64,000 nucleotides of DNA, taken from Desulfosoma caldarium (GTDB lineage: Bacteria; Desulfobacterota; Syntrophobacteria; Syntrophobacterales; DSM-9756). Of this stretch, positions 18,267 to 27,700 are shown piece after piece (within the stretch, counting starts at the first letter, position 1; each line of letters opens with the position of its first letter). Both the position numbers and the translations under genes were made by a program. The notes under the pieces are model-generated. The model saw only the letters and a program-made list of their open reading frames with translations. It searched no databases and was not told where the DNA came from. The stretch lies in assembly GCF_003751385.1 (NCBI RefSeq), contig NZ_RJVA01000012.1, positions 186,001 to 250,000 on the forward strand. The letters run 5' to 3'.

Positions 18267-19010
18267 CTACGTTTTGATCAATCCCTTACTGACGATGACT
18301 TTTTCCAATTTGCTCAAGAGCCAGTTCGTTAAGATGGCTAAAAGCGCCGTAGGAACGGCACCCGCCAGCATGAGGCCCGGGTCCACAAGGGCGATGCCGG
18401 TGAAGATCAGATCGCCTAAGCCGCCACCGCCGATGAGAAACGCCACCGCGGCGGTTCCCACCATGACCACGAGCGATGTGCGGATTCCAGCAAGAATAAT
18501 ATAAATGGCATTGGGAATTTCCACTCGAACCATCACCTGCCATGGGGTCATGCCCATTCCTCGGCCCGCGTCCAGCAACACGGGGTCCACATCGGCCAAG
18601 CCTGCCGCTGTGTTCCGAATGATCGGAAAAATCGAATAGATCACCAGACCGAAAATAGCCGTTTGAACTCCGATCCCCAAGAATCCCATGGCGATGGCGA
18701 TGATAGCGAGCGACGGGATCGTCTGGCAGATCCCTAGCAGGTTCAGGGTAATCTCCTTATAACGACGCATGAACCCTCGGGTCACCAAAATCCCTACAGG
18801 AACGCCAAGGCCGATGGCGATAGCCCCTGCTGTCACAACCATCTCGATGTGTTGCTTGGTCAGACGTAAGACGTCTCCGGGGTGGGTGAGCGCAAATTCA
18901 AAGAAACCTTGCTGCTGGCACCAGGCTCCCGCCACAAACGCGAACCCTAAGCCCATCGCCATCCATAAACGCCCCAAACGGTCTTCTTTGACTTCAACCG
19001 ATTCGTTCAT
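18267..19010 (-). CDS. Osmoprotectant/glycine betaine ABC transporter permease
   Basis: A 247-residue integral membrane subunit with about six hydrophobic segments. The permease loop reads GICQTIPSLAIIAIAMGFLG, followed by the cytoplasmic coupling region DAGRGMGMTPWQVMVRVEIP. The ATG at 19010 (MNESVEVKEDR) is preferred over a further-upstream ATG because it overlaps the ATPase gene by only 17 bases. It pairs with the other permease of the operon (20173-20823) to form a heterodimeric channel. Confidence 0.9.
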   Translation of the reverse strand: MNESVEVKEDRLGRLWMAMGLGFAFVAGAWCQQQGFFEFALTHPGDVLRLTKQHIEMVVTAGAIAIGLGVPVGILVTRGFMRRYKEITLNLLGICQTIPSLAIIAIAMGFLGIGVQTAIFGLVIYSIFPIIRNTAAGLADVDPVLLDAGRGMGMTPWQVMVRVEIPNAIYIILAGIRTSLVVMVGTAAVAFLIGGGGLGDLIFTGIALVDPGLMLAGAVPTALLAILTNWLLSKLEKVIVSKGLIKT

Positions 19011-20160
19011 GCCACCGGTCCTCCGTCGCAAAGCGGTCCTCATCGCCGCCCTTTTCGTCGTAAGTGTTATCCATCGTCTGGAAGAGCGTCTTGGGATCAA
19101 GCACGCCAAGAAGACGTTTCTTCTCGTCGACAACGCACAGGATGCCCAAATCGTTCTGAAGCATCTTTGACAGGGCGTCCTTAAGGTTGCAGCTGGGAGG
19201 GACGGTCAGGGACATGGGCCGCACCACCTTTTCGACGGGGCCTTGATAATCGGCCACGTCGCGGCGGCTTACGTATCCTCGAAGCACGTCGTTCTCGTCG
19301 GTGATGATCACATAGTTGAGCTTTTCGCGTTCCATGTAGCGAAGGATATCTGTCGTCTTGTCGTTGACATGGCAACGGATGGGATCCCGAAGCATAGCCT
19401 CTTCCACCTTGAGCAGATTTAGACGCTTCAAGGCTCGATCCGTGCCCACAAAGTTCTTGACGAAATCGTTCTTGGGGTTTGACAAGAGCTCGTCCGGTGT
19501 TCCGTACTGTTCCAATCGACCGTCCCGAAGAAGGCAGATCCGATCGCCCATCTTGATGGCTTCGTCAATGTCGTGCGTCACGAAGATAATGGTTTTCTTA
19601 AGCTTCTCCTGGATCTTTAAAAACTCGTCCTGAAGCACCGCCCGATTGATGGGGTCAATGGCCCCGAACGGTTCGTCCATCAACATATACGGAGGGTCCG
19701 CCGCCATGGCCCGGGCAACTCCCACGCGTTGAGCTTGGCCGCCAGAAAGTTCCCGGGGATAGCGAAACCGAAATAAATCCGGCGGCATATTCACCAAGTT
19801 GAGCAACTCATCCACTCGATCGTCGATTTTCTGTTTGGGCCAGCCTAGAAGCTTTGGCACCACCGCAATGTTGTCGCGGACGGTCATGTTGGGAAAGAGT
19901 CCAATCTCCTGAATCACATAACCGATACGACGCCGTAAAGAAACCGGATCCATGGTATAGATATCTTTGCCGCCAACAAGGATCTTGCCCGACGTGATCG
20001 GCACCAGGCGGTTGATCATCCGCATCAGCGTGGTCTTACCGCACCCGGACGGGCCGATGAAGATGCAGATCTCGCCTTCCGGAATGGTACACGTGACGCC
20101 GTCCACGGCGGGGTGATTCGAACCTGGATAGATCTTGGTTACCCGCTGTAATTCAATCAC
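18994..20160 (-). CDS. Glycine betaine/osmoprotectant ABC transporter ATP-binding protein with CBS domains (ProV/OpuCA type)
   Basis: A 388-residue ATPase. Walker A GPSGCGKTT is near residue 37, signature LSGGQAQRVGVARAM near 138, Walker B YMLMDEPFGAID near 158 and H-loop VTHDIDEAI near 195. After about residue 250 two CBS domains follow (TTDILRYMEREKLNYVIITD; KDALSKMLQNDLGILCVVDE), the ionic-strength sensing module of OpuA/OpuC transporters. This suggests osmotic gating even though the gene sits in a catabolic-looking locus. It overlaps the downstream permease by 17 bases and follows the first permease by 12 bases. Confidence 0.92.
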   Translation of the reverse strand: MIELQRVTKIYPGSNHPAVDGVTCTIPEGEICIFIGPSGCGKTTLMRMINRLVPITSGKILVGGKDIYTMDPVSLRRRIGYVIQEIGLFPNMTVRDNIAVVPKLLGWPKQKIDDRVDELLNLVNMPPDLFRFRYPRELSGGQAQRVGVARAMAADPPYMLMDEPFGAIDPINRAVLQDEFLKIQEKLKKTIIFVTHDIDEAIKMGDRICLLRDGRLEQYGTPDELLSNPKNDFVKNFVGTDRALKRLNLLKVEEAMLRDPIRCHVNDKTTDILRYMEREKLNYVIITDENDVLRGYVSRRDVADYQGPVEKVVRPMSLTVPPSCNLKDALSKMLQNDLGILCVVDEKKRLLGVLDPKTLFQTMDNTYDEKGGDEDRFATEDRWHERIG

Positions 20161-20172
20161 CGATGCAACTCC

Positions 20173-20823
20173 TTACTTTCTCAGGCCCTTGGGCATGAGG
20201 GCATTTTCCAGGCGGCCGAAAACCAGATCCGCCACGATCGCCATCAGGGACACCGCGATCGCCCCCGCAAAGAGCATTTCATCGTAGGTGGTGGAAATAC
20301 CCTGAAAGATGTAAGTCCCCAACCCCCCGGCACCGATATAGGCGGCAATGGCCGCAATGCCGATGGACATCACCACGGCCACGCGAACCCCTGCCGAAAT
20401 GACCCCCAAAGCCAACGGCAACTGCACTTTCCACATGATTTGTGCCCGGGTCATCCCCATGCCGCGAGCCGCGTCCACGATGGAGGGATCAATGTTCTTG
20501 ATGGCCGCGTAGGTGTTTCGAACGATGGGCAGTTGGCTGTAGAGCACCAGGGCGATAATGGCGGGCACCTTTCCGATGCCTAGATTCCAAACGGCCAAGA
20601 TCGGTATCATCAGACCGAATAATGCTACCGACGGGATGGTCATAATGATACCGGCAATATAGAGGACATATTCCGCGGCCTTCCTGTTGAAGGTGATGGC
20701 TATCCCCAAGGGAACCCCTGTGGCGATGGCGATCAAAAGCGCGATCCCCACCACATAGGCGTGCTCCACGAACAGTTGCCACAACTCCGAAGCGTTATCG
20801 ATCATGAATTGAATGGTTGGCAA
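20173..20823 (-). CDS. Osmoprotectant/glycine betaine ABC transporter permease
   Basis: A 216-residue permease with about five to six transmembrane helices and the family pattern IAGIIMTIPSVALFGLMIPI, then DAARGMGMTRAQIMWKVQLP contacting the ATPase. It is the first transporter gene after soxG (121-base gap). Together with the ATPase, second permease and binding protein it makes a complete OpuC/YehWXYZ-like importer encoded in the same direction as the sarcosine oxidase genes. Confidence 0.9.
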   Translation of the reverse strand: MPTIQFMIDNASELWQLFVEHAYVVGIALLIAIATGVPLGIAITFNRKAAEYVLYIAGIIMTIPSVALFGLMIPILAVWNLGIGKVPAIIALVLYSQLPIVRNTYAAIKNIDPSIVDAARGMGMTRAQIMWKVQLPLALGVISAGVRVAVVMSIGIAAIAAYIGAGGLGTYIFQGISTTYDEMLFAGAIAVSLMAIVADLVFGRLENALMPKGLRK

Positions 20824-20944
20824 GGGCGTCTCCTCCTATCCAATGATTTAAGCTCGACCAAGACACCCCCAAAAGGGGGAAGGGCTGAGGGCGCGTTAAC
20901 TCGTTCACCCAACTCCAGCTCAACCGGTCCCTTTCCTGCTCATT

Positions 20945-21643
20945 TCAATGCGCAAACATCGAGCTCTGTCGATACCGCGAGGCGGTCTCATTCCGGCCGG
21001 CGGCACCGTTTAGCCAGTTGAGAAACCGGAGTTCACCGCCGGGCCGCAGCCCGATTTCCCGTCCCGCAGCCAAAAAGGCTTCCGCCATGGATTGGCCGTA
21101 GCCTCTCGAAAACGCAACGGCCGCCACCATGGGGTCAAATTGCTGAAACACGACAACCTGACACGGAACGGATCCCACAGGACCCTGAATGAGATAAGGC
21201 CCACTTTTCGATGGAGCTTGAAGATCGAGCGGAGAGAGTTTTTCCATGATCTTTTGGATGCCGTGCCCAAGAAACCCCAGAAGACATAGCCCGTCGGTTA
21301 GCTCCGTCACCCCGTCTACCGAAGGGTGGCCCGAGGCCTTGTGCCCCAGGTCCCACAAAAAGGCCTGCATTGGGTTCATACGGCATACGACCAATCCGTT
21401 TTCCACGACGCAATCGCCGGGAGCCTTCGGGATCTGAAGTCCCCACGGATTTTGTTCATCGATGGCGGCGCTCTGAAGGTCCCATTTAGGCCGGTGGCTC
21501 AAATCGATAATCCACGGTCCTTGCGCTTCCTTTTCAAAACGCACCACCACCGTCCAGCCGTCCCGCGTCACCGTCTCCGCAGGGCGCACCGCGAAATCAA
21601 CTGGAGAAACCCGTTGCCGTCTCCATGCCATGGTTCGCTTCAC
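20945..21643 (-). CDS. soxG: Sarcosine oxidase gamma subunit family protein
   Basis: A 232-residue protein in the position and with the features of SoxG, the gamma subunit of heterotetrameric sarcosine oxidase. The start overlaps the soxA stop (ATGA). Visible family-type elements are the GCV_T-like segment TELTDGLCLLGFLGHGIQKIMEKLSPLDL and the C-terminal GQSMAEAFLAAGREIGL. Gamma subunits are poorly conserved, so the call relies partly on gene order. It is somewhat longer than typical SoxG (about 200 aa). Confidence 0.8.
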   Translation of the reverse strand: MKRTMAWRRQRVSPVDFAVRPAETVTRDGWTVVVRFEKEAQGPWIIDLSHRPKWDLQSAAIDEQNPWGLQIPKAPGDCVVENGLVVCRMNPMQAFLWDLGHKASGHPSVDGVTELTDGLCLLGFLGHGIQKIMEKLSPLDLQAPSKSGPYLIQGPVGSVPCQVVVFQQFDPMVAAVAFSRGYGQSMAEAFLAAGREIGLRPGGELRFLNWLNGAAGRNETASRYRQSSMFAH

Positions 21644-24558
21644 ATCCTCAGTCGCTTGCCTTCCGGGTCATAAAACGGCGTGGGCACCACCTCCGCCCGC
21701 CATCGCGAACTTCCCATGCCTTCTTGAAAAATCTCAAGCGGCGTTCCGATGGCAGCCAAGGGGGCATCCACCAAAGCCAGTCCAATGGACCGGCCGAGGG
21801 TGGGGCTCATGCGGGCCGTGCACACGTAGCCCCGAATGGCATCGTCCACGATGAGGGCCCCGTCTCCTGGTGTCTGAGAAGGGTCTTCCATGGTGATGCC
21901 CACCAGTTTCCACCGCCCATCCTGGTTTTCCGTAAACCGAAGAGCCGGTCCGCCGACCATTTTGGCCTCCGGCTTGTTCCGGTCCCACAGAAACCCCAAG
22001 CCCAGGTCGTGCAACGTGGTCCGGATTTCCGTCTCTTGGCCGATGATGACGTGACCCTTTTCCAGCCGAAGCACGTTTTGAGCCTCCAGGCCGAAAGGCC
22101 GAATACCCAATCCCCGGCCTGCGTCCATGAGCGCCCGCCAGACACTGCGGGCGTCAGAGGCCGGAACATGAATCTCGTAGGACAATTCCCCGACGAAACC
22201 GAGCCGTAGGATCCTGGCCGGTACCGTCCCCATGAGTAAGACTTCCCGATAGCCCATGAATGGAAATGCGTCGTTTGAAAGGTCGGCGTCGGTAAGTTTC
22301 CGCAGGATGTCCCGGGCCTTGGGACCGGCCAGGTTGATCGCACCCAGCGAGTCGGTCAGGTTCACCAGGTGAAATGTCCAGTCTTCGTAGCGGCAGTGAT
22401 AGCGGATCCATTCCACCGTCATGCCGGCCCGCGCCGTGGACGTGGTGAAGTAGAAGTCATTTTCGCCCACCTTGGTGATGACACCGTCATCCACGAGGCA
22501 ACCGTTTTCGTTCACCATGGCTGAATACTTGACCTGACCTTGGGGTACCCGCGTCATGTCGCTCACATACACTCGGTTGAGCGCGTTTTCGGCGTCCGGT
22601 CCGAAAATACGGAATTTCCCGAGAGTTGACACATCCATCAAGCCCACGTTTTTCCGGACGTTTAGGATTTCGTCTCGGGAGGTTAAATCTTCAGAAAAAT
22701 AGCGTGCCCGTTTCCAGACGCCGACCCGTCGAAAGACCGCCCCCGCCTTCACCTGTTCCTCGTGAAGGGGCGTTCGTTTGAACACGTCGTGCTTCGGCCC
22801 CGCCAAGGTGGCCAACAGCGTCGGAACCAGAGGCGGCCGCACCGTCGTTGGGACAATTTCGCGTGGATCGGAATTTCGAAGCTCGGCCATGACAAGAGGC
22901 AGATTGTGGCCGGGGATGCCCCCCTGGCCGGGTCCCGTTCCCGCCGCCGTAAACCGTTTGGCCAACTCCGGATTATCGAAACCCAAACAGTGTGCCTGTT
23001 CGATGTTCCTCAACGTTACGTCTTCGTCGAAACAGACAAAGCTTCGCCCGCGCCGGATTCCCGGCACACTCACGAGTGGACTCGCCGGTTTCGATTCCGC
23101 CGATTCGGCCAGGAGTGCTTTAAGCTCTGTGAGGTCCGAGGCCACATCGCAGCCACAATCGGCCGCCGCCTGAAGCCCCGCCAATTCCCCTGAGAGCTCG
23201 ATCCGTTCGGGCCGATCGTATCCCAGAAGCCGCCCGGCGGCATGCACGCGAGGTGGAAGGGCTTTCGGAACAAAGAGGTTCATTCGGGGATCATAGGCCA
23301 TTTGGGCCTGAGCCACAAAAAGCGGCCCGCTGTTCGCCGTGATTCCTGCAGAAACCGCAAGAAGGTCACAGGCAAAGCGCCTTTCACCGGGCCCGTAAAG
23401 GCTCGCCAGTTCGACCCCCTTTATGGTCTTTGTGCCACGGGCGCGCCGCGCCGCCCATCCCGAAAAATACGGGATTTTTCGTTCCGCCAGGGCTCTGGTG
23501 AGTTCGGAATCCTGAGCGTCCGTTCGAGCGTCGGCCACGGCGCGCACCTCGACGCCCAGCTCGGAAAGATCGAGGGCCGCTTCAAGCCCCAAATCGTCGG
23601 CCACGCTGAAGACCGCCTCATGGCCCGGGAAAAGACCATAGGTTCGAAGAAGGCGGTGGGCCGCACTGGGCTGCATGACGCCAGGGCGTTCGTTGTTTTC
23701 AAAGATAAGAGGGCGTTCGCCACAACCCGTGGCCACCACGACCGAGCGGGATCGAATCTGGAGATAGCACTCCCGGTCCGGCTCATCGACGTCTGAGACC
23801 TGAAAGGCCGTCACCAGATTGTCGCCCCAGAGGCCATTGACGAAGGTCCGGCAAAAGATGCGAACGTTGGCAAGGTTGGCCACTTCATGGGCCCAACGTT
23901 GCGCCCGTCGGTATAGCGGCTCACCATCCGGACCTTTGCGCACGCGCCAGTCGAAAAAACCGCCAAGCCACGGTCGACGTTCTAAAAGGACCACGCGAAG
24001 GCCACATCGAGCCGCGCGAATCGCCGCCCGCATTCCGGCCGGGCCGCCTCCCAACACGCACACGTCCGCGTTCAGGTGAACCTCGTCCGATGAAACAGGC
24101 TGTTTTTCGAGGCGCAGCCGTCCGAGACCGGCCATCTTTCGAATCTGATCCCGAAAAAACGGCCAAAGGCGGTAAGGCTTGTGGAAGACTCGGTAGTAGA
24201 ACCCTGCCGGCATGGCCCAATGAACCCTGTCAAGAAAACCCAAGAGGTCCCATTCCGGGGATCCCAGCACGTTTTGGGATTCCACGGCCATGCCTCTGCG
24301 AAGCAGCGTGGTTTCGGCACACACGTTGGGAATTCCGTTCACCGTGACGTAGGTGTTGGCCGATTCCCCGTCCAAACTGTAGAGTCCCCGCGGCCGGTGG
24401 TATTTCAGGCTCCTGGAAAATATACGGACCCCGTGTGCATAAAGCGCCGTCGCCACCGTGTCCCCGGCGCAGCCGGTCAGTGGTCGGCCATTATAAGCGA
24501 TCAACAAAGGGCGGGTAGGGTCGACCTTGACCGTTGGAAGCTGGATTCTCCGCGTCAT
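21640..24558 (-). CDS. soxA: Sarcosine oxidase alpha subunit
   Basis: A 972-residue alpha subunit. The N-terminal domain has the sarcosine-oxidase segment YNGRPLTGCAGDTVATALYA and FSRSLKYHRPRGL. A dinucleotide-binding fold begins at CVLGGGPAGMRAAIRAARCG (about residue 165). The C-terminal 400 residues are a glycine-cleavage T-protein (tetrahydrofolate-binding) domain with VGLMDVSTLGKFRIFGPDA, LVDDGVITKVGENDFY and LGFVGELSYEIHVP. The enzyme demethylates sarcosine to glycine and passes the one-carbon unit to folate. The ATG at 24558 (MTRRIQLP) is preferred. A further-upstream start would overlap soxD by 45 more codons. It overlaps the soxD end by 68 bases, which is large but common for this pair. 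Confidence 0.93.
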   Translation of the reverse strand: MTRRIQLPTVKVDPTRPLLIAYNGRPLTGCAGDTVATALYAHGVRIFSRSLKYHRPRGLYSLDGESANTYVTVNGIPNVCAETTLLRRGMAVESQNVLGSPEWDLLGFLDRVHWAMPAGFYYRVFHKPYRLWPFFRDQIRKMAGLGRLRLEKQPVSSDEVHLNADVCVLGGGPAGMRAAIRAARCGLRVVLLERRPWLGGFFDWRVRKGPDGEPLYRRAQRWAHEVANLANVRIFCRTFVNGLWGDNLVTAFQVSDVDEPDRECYLQIRSRSVVVATGCGERPLIFENNERPGVMQPSAAHRLLRTYGLFPGHEAVFSVADDLGLEAALDLSELGVEVRAVADARTDAQDSELTRALAERKIPYFSGWAARRARGTKTIKGVELASLYGPGERRFACDLLAVSAGITANSGPLFVAQAQMAYDPRMNLFVPKALPPRVHAAGRLLGYDRPERIELSGELAGLQAAADCGCDVASDLTELKALLAESAESKPASPLVSVPGIRRGRSFVCFDEDVTLRNIEQAHCLGFDNPELAKRFTAAGTGPGQGGIPGHNLPLVMAELRNSDPREIVPTTVRPPLVPTLLATLAGPKHDVFKRTPLHEEQVKAGAVFRRVGVWKRARYFSEDLTSRDEILNVRKNVGLMDVSTLGKFRIFGPDAENALNRVYVSDMTRVPQGQVKYSAMVNENGCLVDDGVITKVGENDFYFTTSTARAGMTVEWIRYHCRYEDWTFHLVNLTDSLGAINLAGPKARDILRKLTDADLSNDAFPFMGYREVLLMGTVPARILRLGFVGELSYEIHVPASDARSVWRALMDAGRGLGIRPFGLEAQNVLRLEKGHVIIGQETEIRTTLHDLGLGFLWDRNKPEAKMVGGPALRFTENQDGRWKLVGITMEDPSQTPGDGALIVDDAIRGYVCTARMSPTLGRSIGLALVDAPLAAIGTPLEIFQEGMGSSRWRAEVVPTPFYDPEGKRLRM

Positions 24559-24814
24559 GAGGCCGCGTCCCGTTTTCCATTTCCCGGTTGGTACAGGTAT
24601 CCCGAAGGACGGTGAACCAAGCGCCACAGCCGTCCCGGTGGTACCACCATTCCTTCTGAATACCGCTCACATTGTCATTCATCATCGCCCACTGGGCCCA
24701 CGTCTCGGGCGTGAGGTCGGTCTCCTCGGGCCGCGGCCCACGGTCCTCGCCCCCGAACCGGAACTCATACAGATTCCGTTTGCCGCAGATGGGACAAGTG
24801 ATCGTAAAAGACAT
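24491..24814 (-). CDS. soxD: Sarcosine oxidase delta subunit
   Basis: A 107-residue zinc-binding subunit. The ligand pattern is clear: TCPICGKRN at residues 7-15 and YHRDGCGAWFTVLRDT around 58-73, giving the Cys-Cys-His-Cys set of SoxD. FRFGGEDRGPRPEE is typical of the family. It lies between soxB (18 bases upstream) and soxA. The C-terminal about 20 residues extend beyond usual SoxD and overlap the soxA start. Confidence 0.92.
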   Translation of the reverse strand: MSFTITCPICGKRNLYEFRFGGEDRGPRPEETDLTPETWAQWAMMNDNVSGIQKEWWYHRDGCGAWFTVLRDTCTNREMENGTRPHDAENPASNGQGRPYPPFVDRL

Positions 24815-24832
24815 GACGCGGATTCCCTCCTG

Positions 24833-26050
24833 CTAGTTCCAGGGCCCATAATTGGGTGGGGTCGAAATTTCACCCATGAGACGGTTTTCTCGGTACCGTT
24901 TGAGCGAAAAAGGCTGCAAGATGTCGGGGCAGCACTCTTCGACCATGAACCGGGCAAGGTAGCGGCCCGTGATCGGGCCGGACTTAAAGCCGAAATAACC
25001 CCAGCCGCAGTCCAGGTAGAGCCCTTCGACAGGGTCGTTTCCATCGATGATGGGGGCCATGTCAGGGGTCATGTCGGCGAGCCCAGACCATATGCGCATG
25101 AACTTTAAGCTCTTGAGGGCCGGCATGAGGTCGGTGAGGGCTTCGGCCTGGTGCTTGAGGTACTCGGCCGTCACCTGCGTGGTGTAGTTGGGCCAGGGGT
25201 CCATGTGCGCCCCCGTGACCAGTTCCCCCTTGAGGCTCTGATGGCAGTAGCAGTGGTAGGTTCCCGAAGAAACCACATGGTGCAGAAAAGGCTTGAGGGG
25301 CTGGCTCACCATGGCCTGGATGGTGAGGACCTGGATGGGAAGCCGGATTCCGACCAGACGGGCCGTTTGCGCACCGTAGGCTCCCGTGGCGATGAGCACC
25401 TTGGGCGTCCGAATGTTCCCTCGCGTGGTGCGCACTCCCGTGACCCGTCCGTCTGCCGTGTCGATCCCTGTCACCTCGGTCTGTTGATGAATGTGGACAC
25501 CTCGAGCCCACGCCCCACGGGCCAATCCCCAAACCACCGCGTCGTGACGCACCGTGCCGCCAGGTGGATGATACATTCCCCCGAGGATCGGGTACTTGGG
25601 ACGATCGGAAATATCGAGCAGCGGGACCAGCTCCTGGCACTGCTTGGCGTCCAGCAGTTCACTGCGCACACCCATGAACTGGGCCGTTGCCACTTGAAGC
25701 CGAAACGCGCCCATGCCGGCTTCACTGTGGGCCAGATTCAGGTTCCCACAATCAAAGAACATCAAGTTGAAATCGAGTTCGTCGATGAGCTCGGGCCAGA
25801 GCTTCAGGCCCTCGCTGTAGAGGCGCACGTTTTCTGGCGTCCGTTGGTTGGCACGGACGATGGCCGTGTTGCGGCCCGCTCCGCCATAGCCGATGTAGCG
25901 GCGTTCGATGACCGCCACATCGGTCAAGCCATGGTCCCGGGCCAGATAATAGGCTGTTGCCAGACCGTGAACGCCGCCACCGATGATCACGGCTTCGTAG
26001 GAGGACTTGAAAGGATTGTCACCCCAGAACCGCCTGGGCCCAAAAAACAT
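24833..26050 (-). CDS. soxB: Sarcosine oxidase beta subunit, FAD/FMN flavoprotein
   Basis: Catalytic flavin subunit that oxidises sarcosine. The FAD-binding start is EAVIIGGGVHGLATAYYLAR (about residues 19-38), then GAGRNTAIVRANQRT. The motif GGTVRHDAVVWGLARGA places a histidine at about residue 169, corresponding to the covalent-FMN histidine (His173) of the corynebacterial enzyme. Start ATG 26050 (MFFGPRRF) is chosen for its AGGAG site five bases upstream and a length of 405 aa, matching the family. A longer frame begins at 26122. First gene of the sox operon. Confidence 0.93.
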   Translation of the reverse strand: MFFGPRRFWGDNPFKSSYEAVIIGGGVHGLATAYYLARDHGLTDVAVIERRYIGYGGAGRNTAIVRANQRTPENVRLYSEGLKLWPELIDELDFNLMFFDCGNLNLAHSEAGMGAFRLQVATAQFMGVRSELLDAKQCQELVPLLDISDRPKYPILGGMYHPPGGTVRHDAVVWGLARGAWARGVHIHQQTEVTGIDTADGRVTGVRTTRGNIRTPKVLIATGAYGAQTARLVGIRLPIQVLTIQAMVSQPLKPFLHHVVSSGTYHCYCHQSLKGELVTGAHMDPWPNYTTQVTAEYLKHQAEALTDLMPALKSLKFMRIWSGLADMTPDMAPIIDGNDPVEGLYLDCGWGYFGFKSGPITGRYLARFMVEECCPDILQPFSLKRYRENRLMGEISTPPNYGPWN

Positions 26051-26552
26051 CCCGACTCCTTTAGGTGGGGACGCCATCTCAAAACGAAACACAGCACATA
26101 AACTGAGAGAAATTGCGGGCATCCCCGTTGGGTTCGCTATTTTTCTGGATCATACATAGCAATCGGTGACAAAAGGTGTCAACCCCAGGCGAGGCCTGCC
26201 CTGTGTGTGGACCACGGGCTGAAGTCGCCTATGGGCGTTTGTGTGGATGCTGTGGCATTGTCAAATTCAGCTCGAAAAGTTTTCGAAAAATCGCCCGTCG
26301 TTGTCCCCACCCGGGAAACAATGCGTCGGAACCGTTCCTAGGCGCTCAAACGAAAGGGAACTCTTCCGTGTGAAGGGTTTTTAACCAATCGGAAAAGTCG
26401 TTCGGCTTTCAAAAGATGGGTGCATAGATTCCAACTTGTCTATGGGCGTCGCTGCATTCACCTTGAAACATTCGGCGGCGACCATGGACCGACGGATGAC
26501 ACACCTCTCTTCATCAAGGACACCTGATGAAGGAGAATGAAAACTGCCCATC
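26051..26552. other. Upstream region of the sox operon, no gene recognised
   Basis: About 500 bases before soxB on the minus strand. It should carry the promoter of the sarcosine/betaine operon. I looked for a glycine-riboswitch core and for a clear sigma-54 or sigma-70 promoter and could not support any. Only short unconvincing reading frames are present. Confidence 0.35.
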
Positions 26553-26790
26553 ATGGAAGTTGTCACGGAAAGCTCCTTGTTTCACAGACTTCGCAACGCC
26601 CGCGACCCGCTCACGCCGAACGCCAAGATTTTGTGCGACCACGTCATGCAGCACCCGAGGCAGAGTGTATTTCAAAGGATTCACGTGGCGACACGACACT
26701 GCGGCGTCTGCGAAGCTGCGCTCATGCGTTGTGTGAAACAGCTGGGCGACGGAGCCGCTAGAGAATTCATCGTGCGCGGCCAGTTCCAAA
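26553..26790 (+). pseudogene. RpiR-type N-terminal HTH fragment
   Basis: About 75 residues read like the HTH_6 domain of RpiR regulators: LTPNAKILCDHVMQHPRQSV, then FQRIHVATRHCGVCEAALMR and CVKQLG. These parallel the family's LSPxExxIADYILxNPxxV, IAELAxxAGVSEATVxRFCKKLG. The expected SIS domain is missing: the reading frame runs directly into sequence homologous (on the other strand) to the MerR gene at 7.7 kb. Probably a truncated, non-functional regulator. Confidence 0.6.
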
Positions 26791-26831
26791 ATGCTGAACT
26801 CATGTTTGGTTTTCTTGCGGTTTTCGCCCAA
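26775..26831 (-). pseudogene. N-terminal remnant of a MerR regulator, paralogous to the 7.7-kb gene
   Basis: On the minus strand the first 19 codons (MGENRKKTKHEFSILELAA) match the start of the intact MerR gene at 7725 (MGKNRKKTEHVFSISELAA). DNA similarity continues a few bases into the ribosome-site region. After residue 19 the homology stops abruptly at the RpiR-like fragment. A partial gene duplication or recombination scar. Confidence 0.65.
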
Positions 26832-26890
26832 TGGGTTTCCTTACACCTAACACTAGCCGGAACCCTCGTAACCTCTGGATCTGTGTGACG

Positions 26891-27700
26891 CTAAGATTTT
26901 TGGGAGGTGGCGATCGTGTTCCCCGGACCGTGAAGCCGGGAACCGTTTGAACCGTCTGGGGCTTTCCCCTTGACGAGGCCGTGCTTTTCAGGCATGGCAT
27001 TAAACGAGCGCCCAGTTTGTTTCTTCCCGCACCGATGGGCCCTTTTCGAAGACGTGCTGCGCACGCTCCCTTCGGTCCAAGCGCCACAGAGCCGCCACGA
27101 TGTCAGATAGACATAGGGCAAGAGCGGTCGCAGGGCGTCGGGGACGTGACGGTCAACCAGGGCCAAATCATGAAGGGATGCCGGAAGAACCTTCAGGCAA
27201 CGGTCGTGGCCGCAAGACATCATTCCCATCACAAGGACGACGTGGGCGCGAAGGATAAGTACGGGTTCATCTACGGGGCGGATTGCAAGAAGACCATGAT
27301 GGTCGCCGGCGGTGGCAACGGGTATTCACGGTAGGAGGAAGAAGGCCGTGAATGGCATCCCAGCGTTTTTGGGATGCCCATGGTGGGGCTTTCAGGAAAG
27401 TGTTGGGGCGACGAGAAGGCGACGGCCGTTGTTGTGCCCAAACCAGGGGATAACCCTTTCCGAGGACATTCTCATTGCTCCATGCCGCCAGCATCTGGCG
27501 GCGTCCAAGTGATCCAAAACGATTCTGTTCCGCTCTGAACTCCCCAAGGGGTCCGCCGAAAAGATTTTGAAAAGGAATATGGGTCCCCCTTGAGGGCACA
27601 TCTGGAACGTGAGGAGGTGATAGGCACGACGACACGGAACGCCGAGTGAAGCCAAAGAAATGAAGAAACTCCTGCCTGCAAAACCATCGGAGGTGCGCTC
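26891..27700. other. Region without a supported gene; leader of the 27.7-kb ligase
   Basis: About 800 bases with only short or overlapping frames on both strands, none recognisable. A + strand segment near 27180-27335 has coding-like composition and may be gene debris. The ribosome site of the following ligase (GGAGGTG) is at about 27690. Confidence 0.35.

Noticed and set aside
25151-26101. 316-aa + strand reading frame
   Set aside because: Antisense to soxB, whose FAD and FMN-histidine motifs are clear.
26051-26552. Glycine riboswitch before the sox operon
   Set aside because: I looked for the conserved core on the minus strand and could not find it; gene function alone is not enough.
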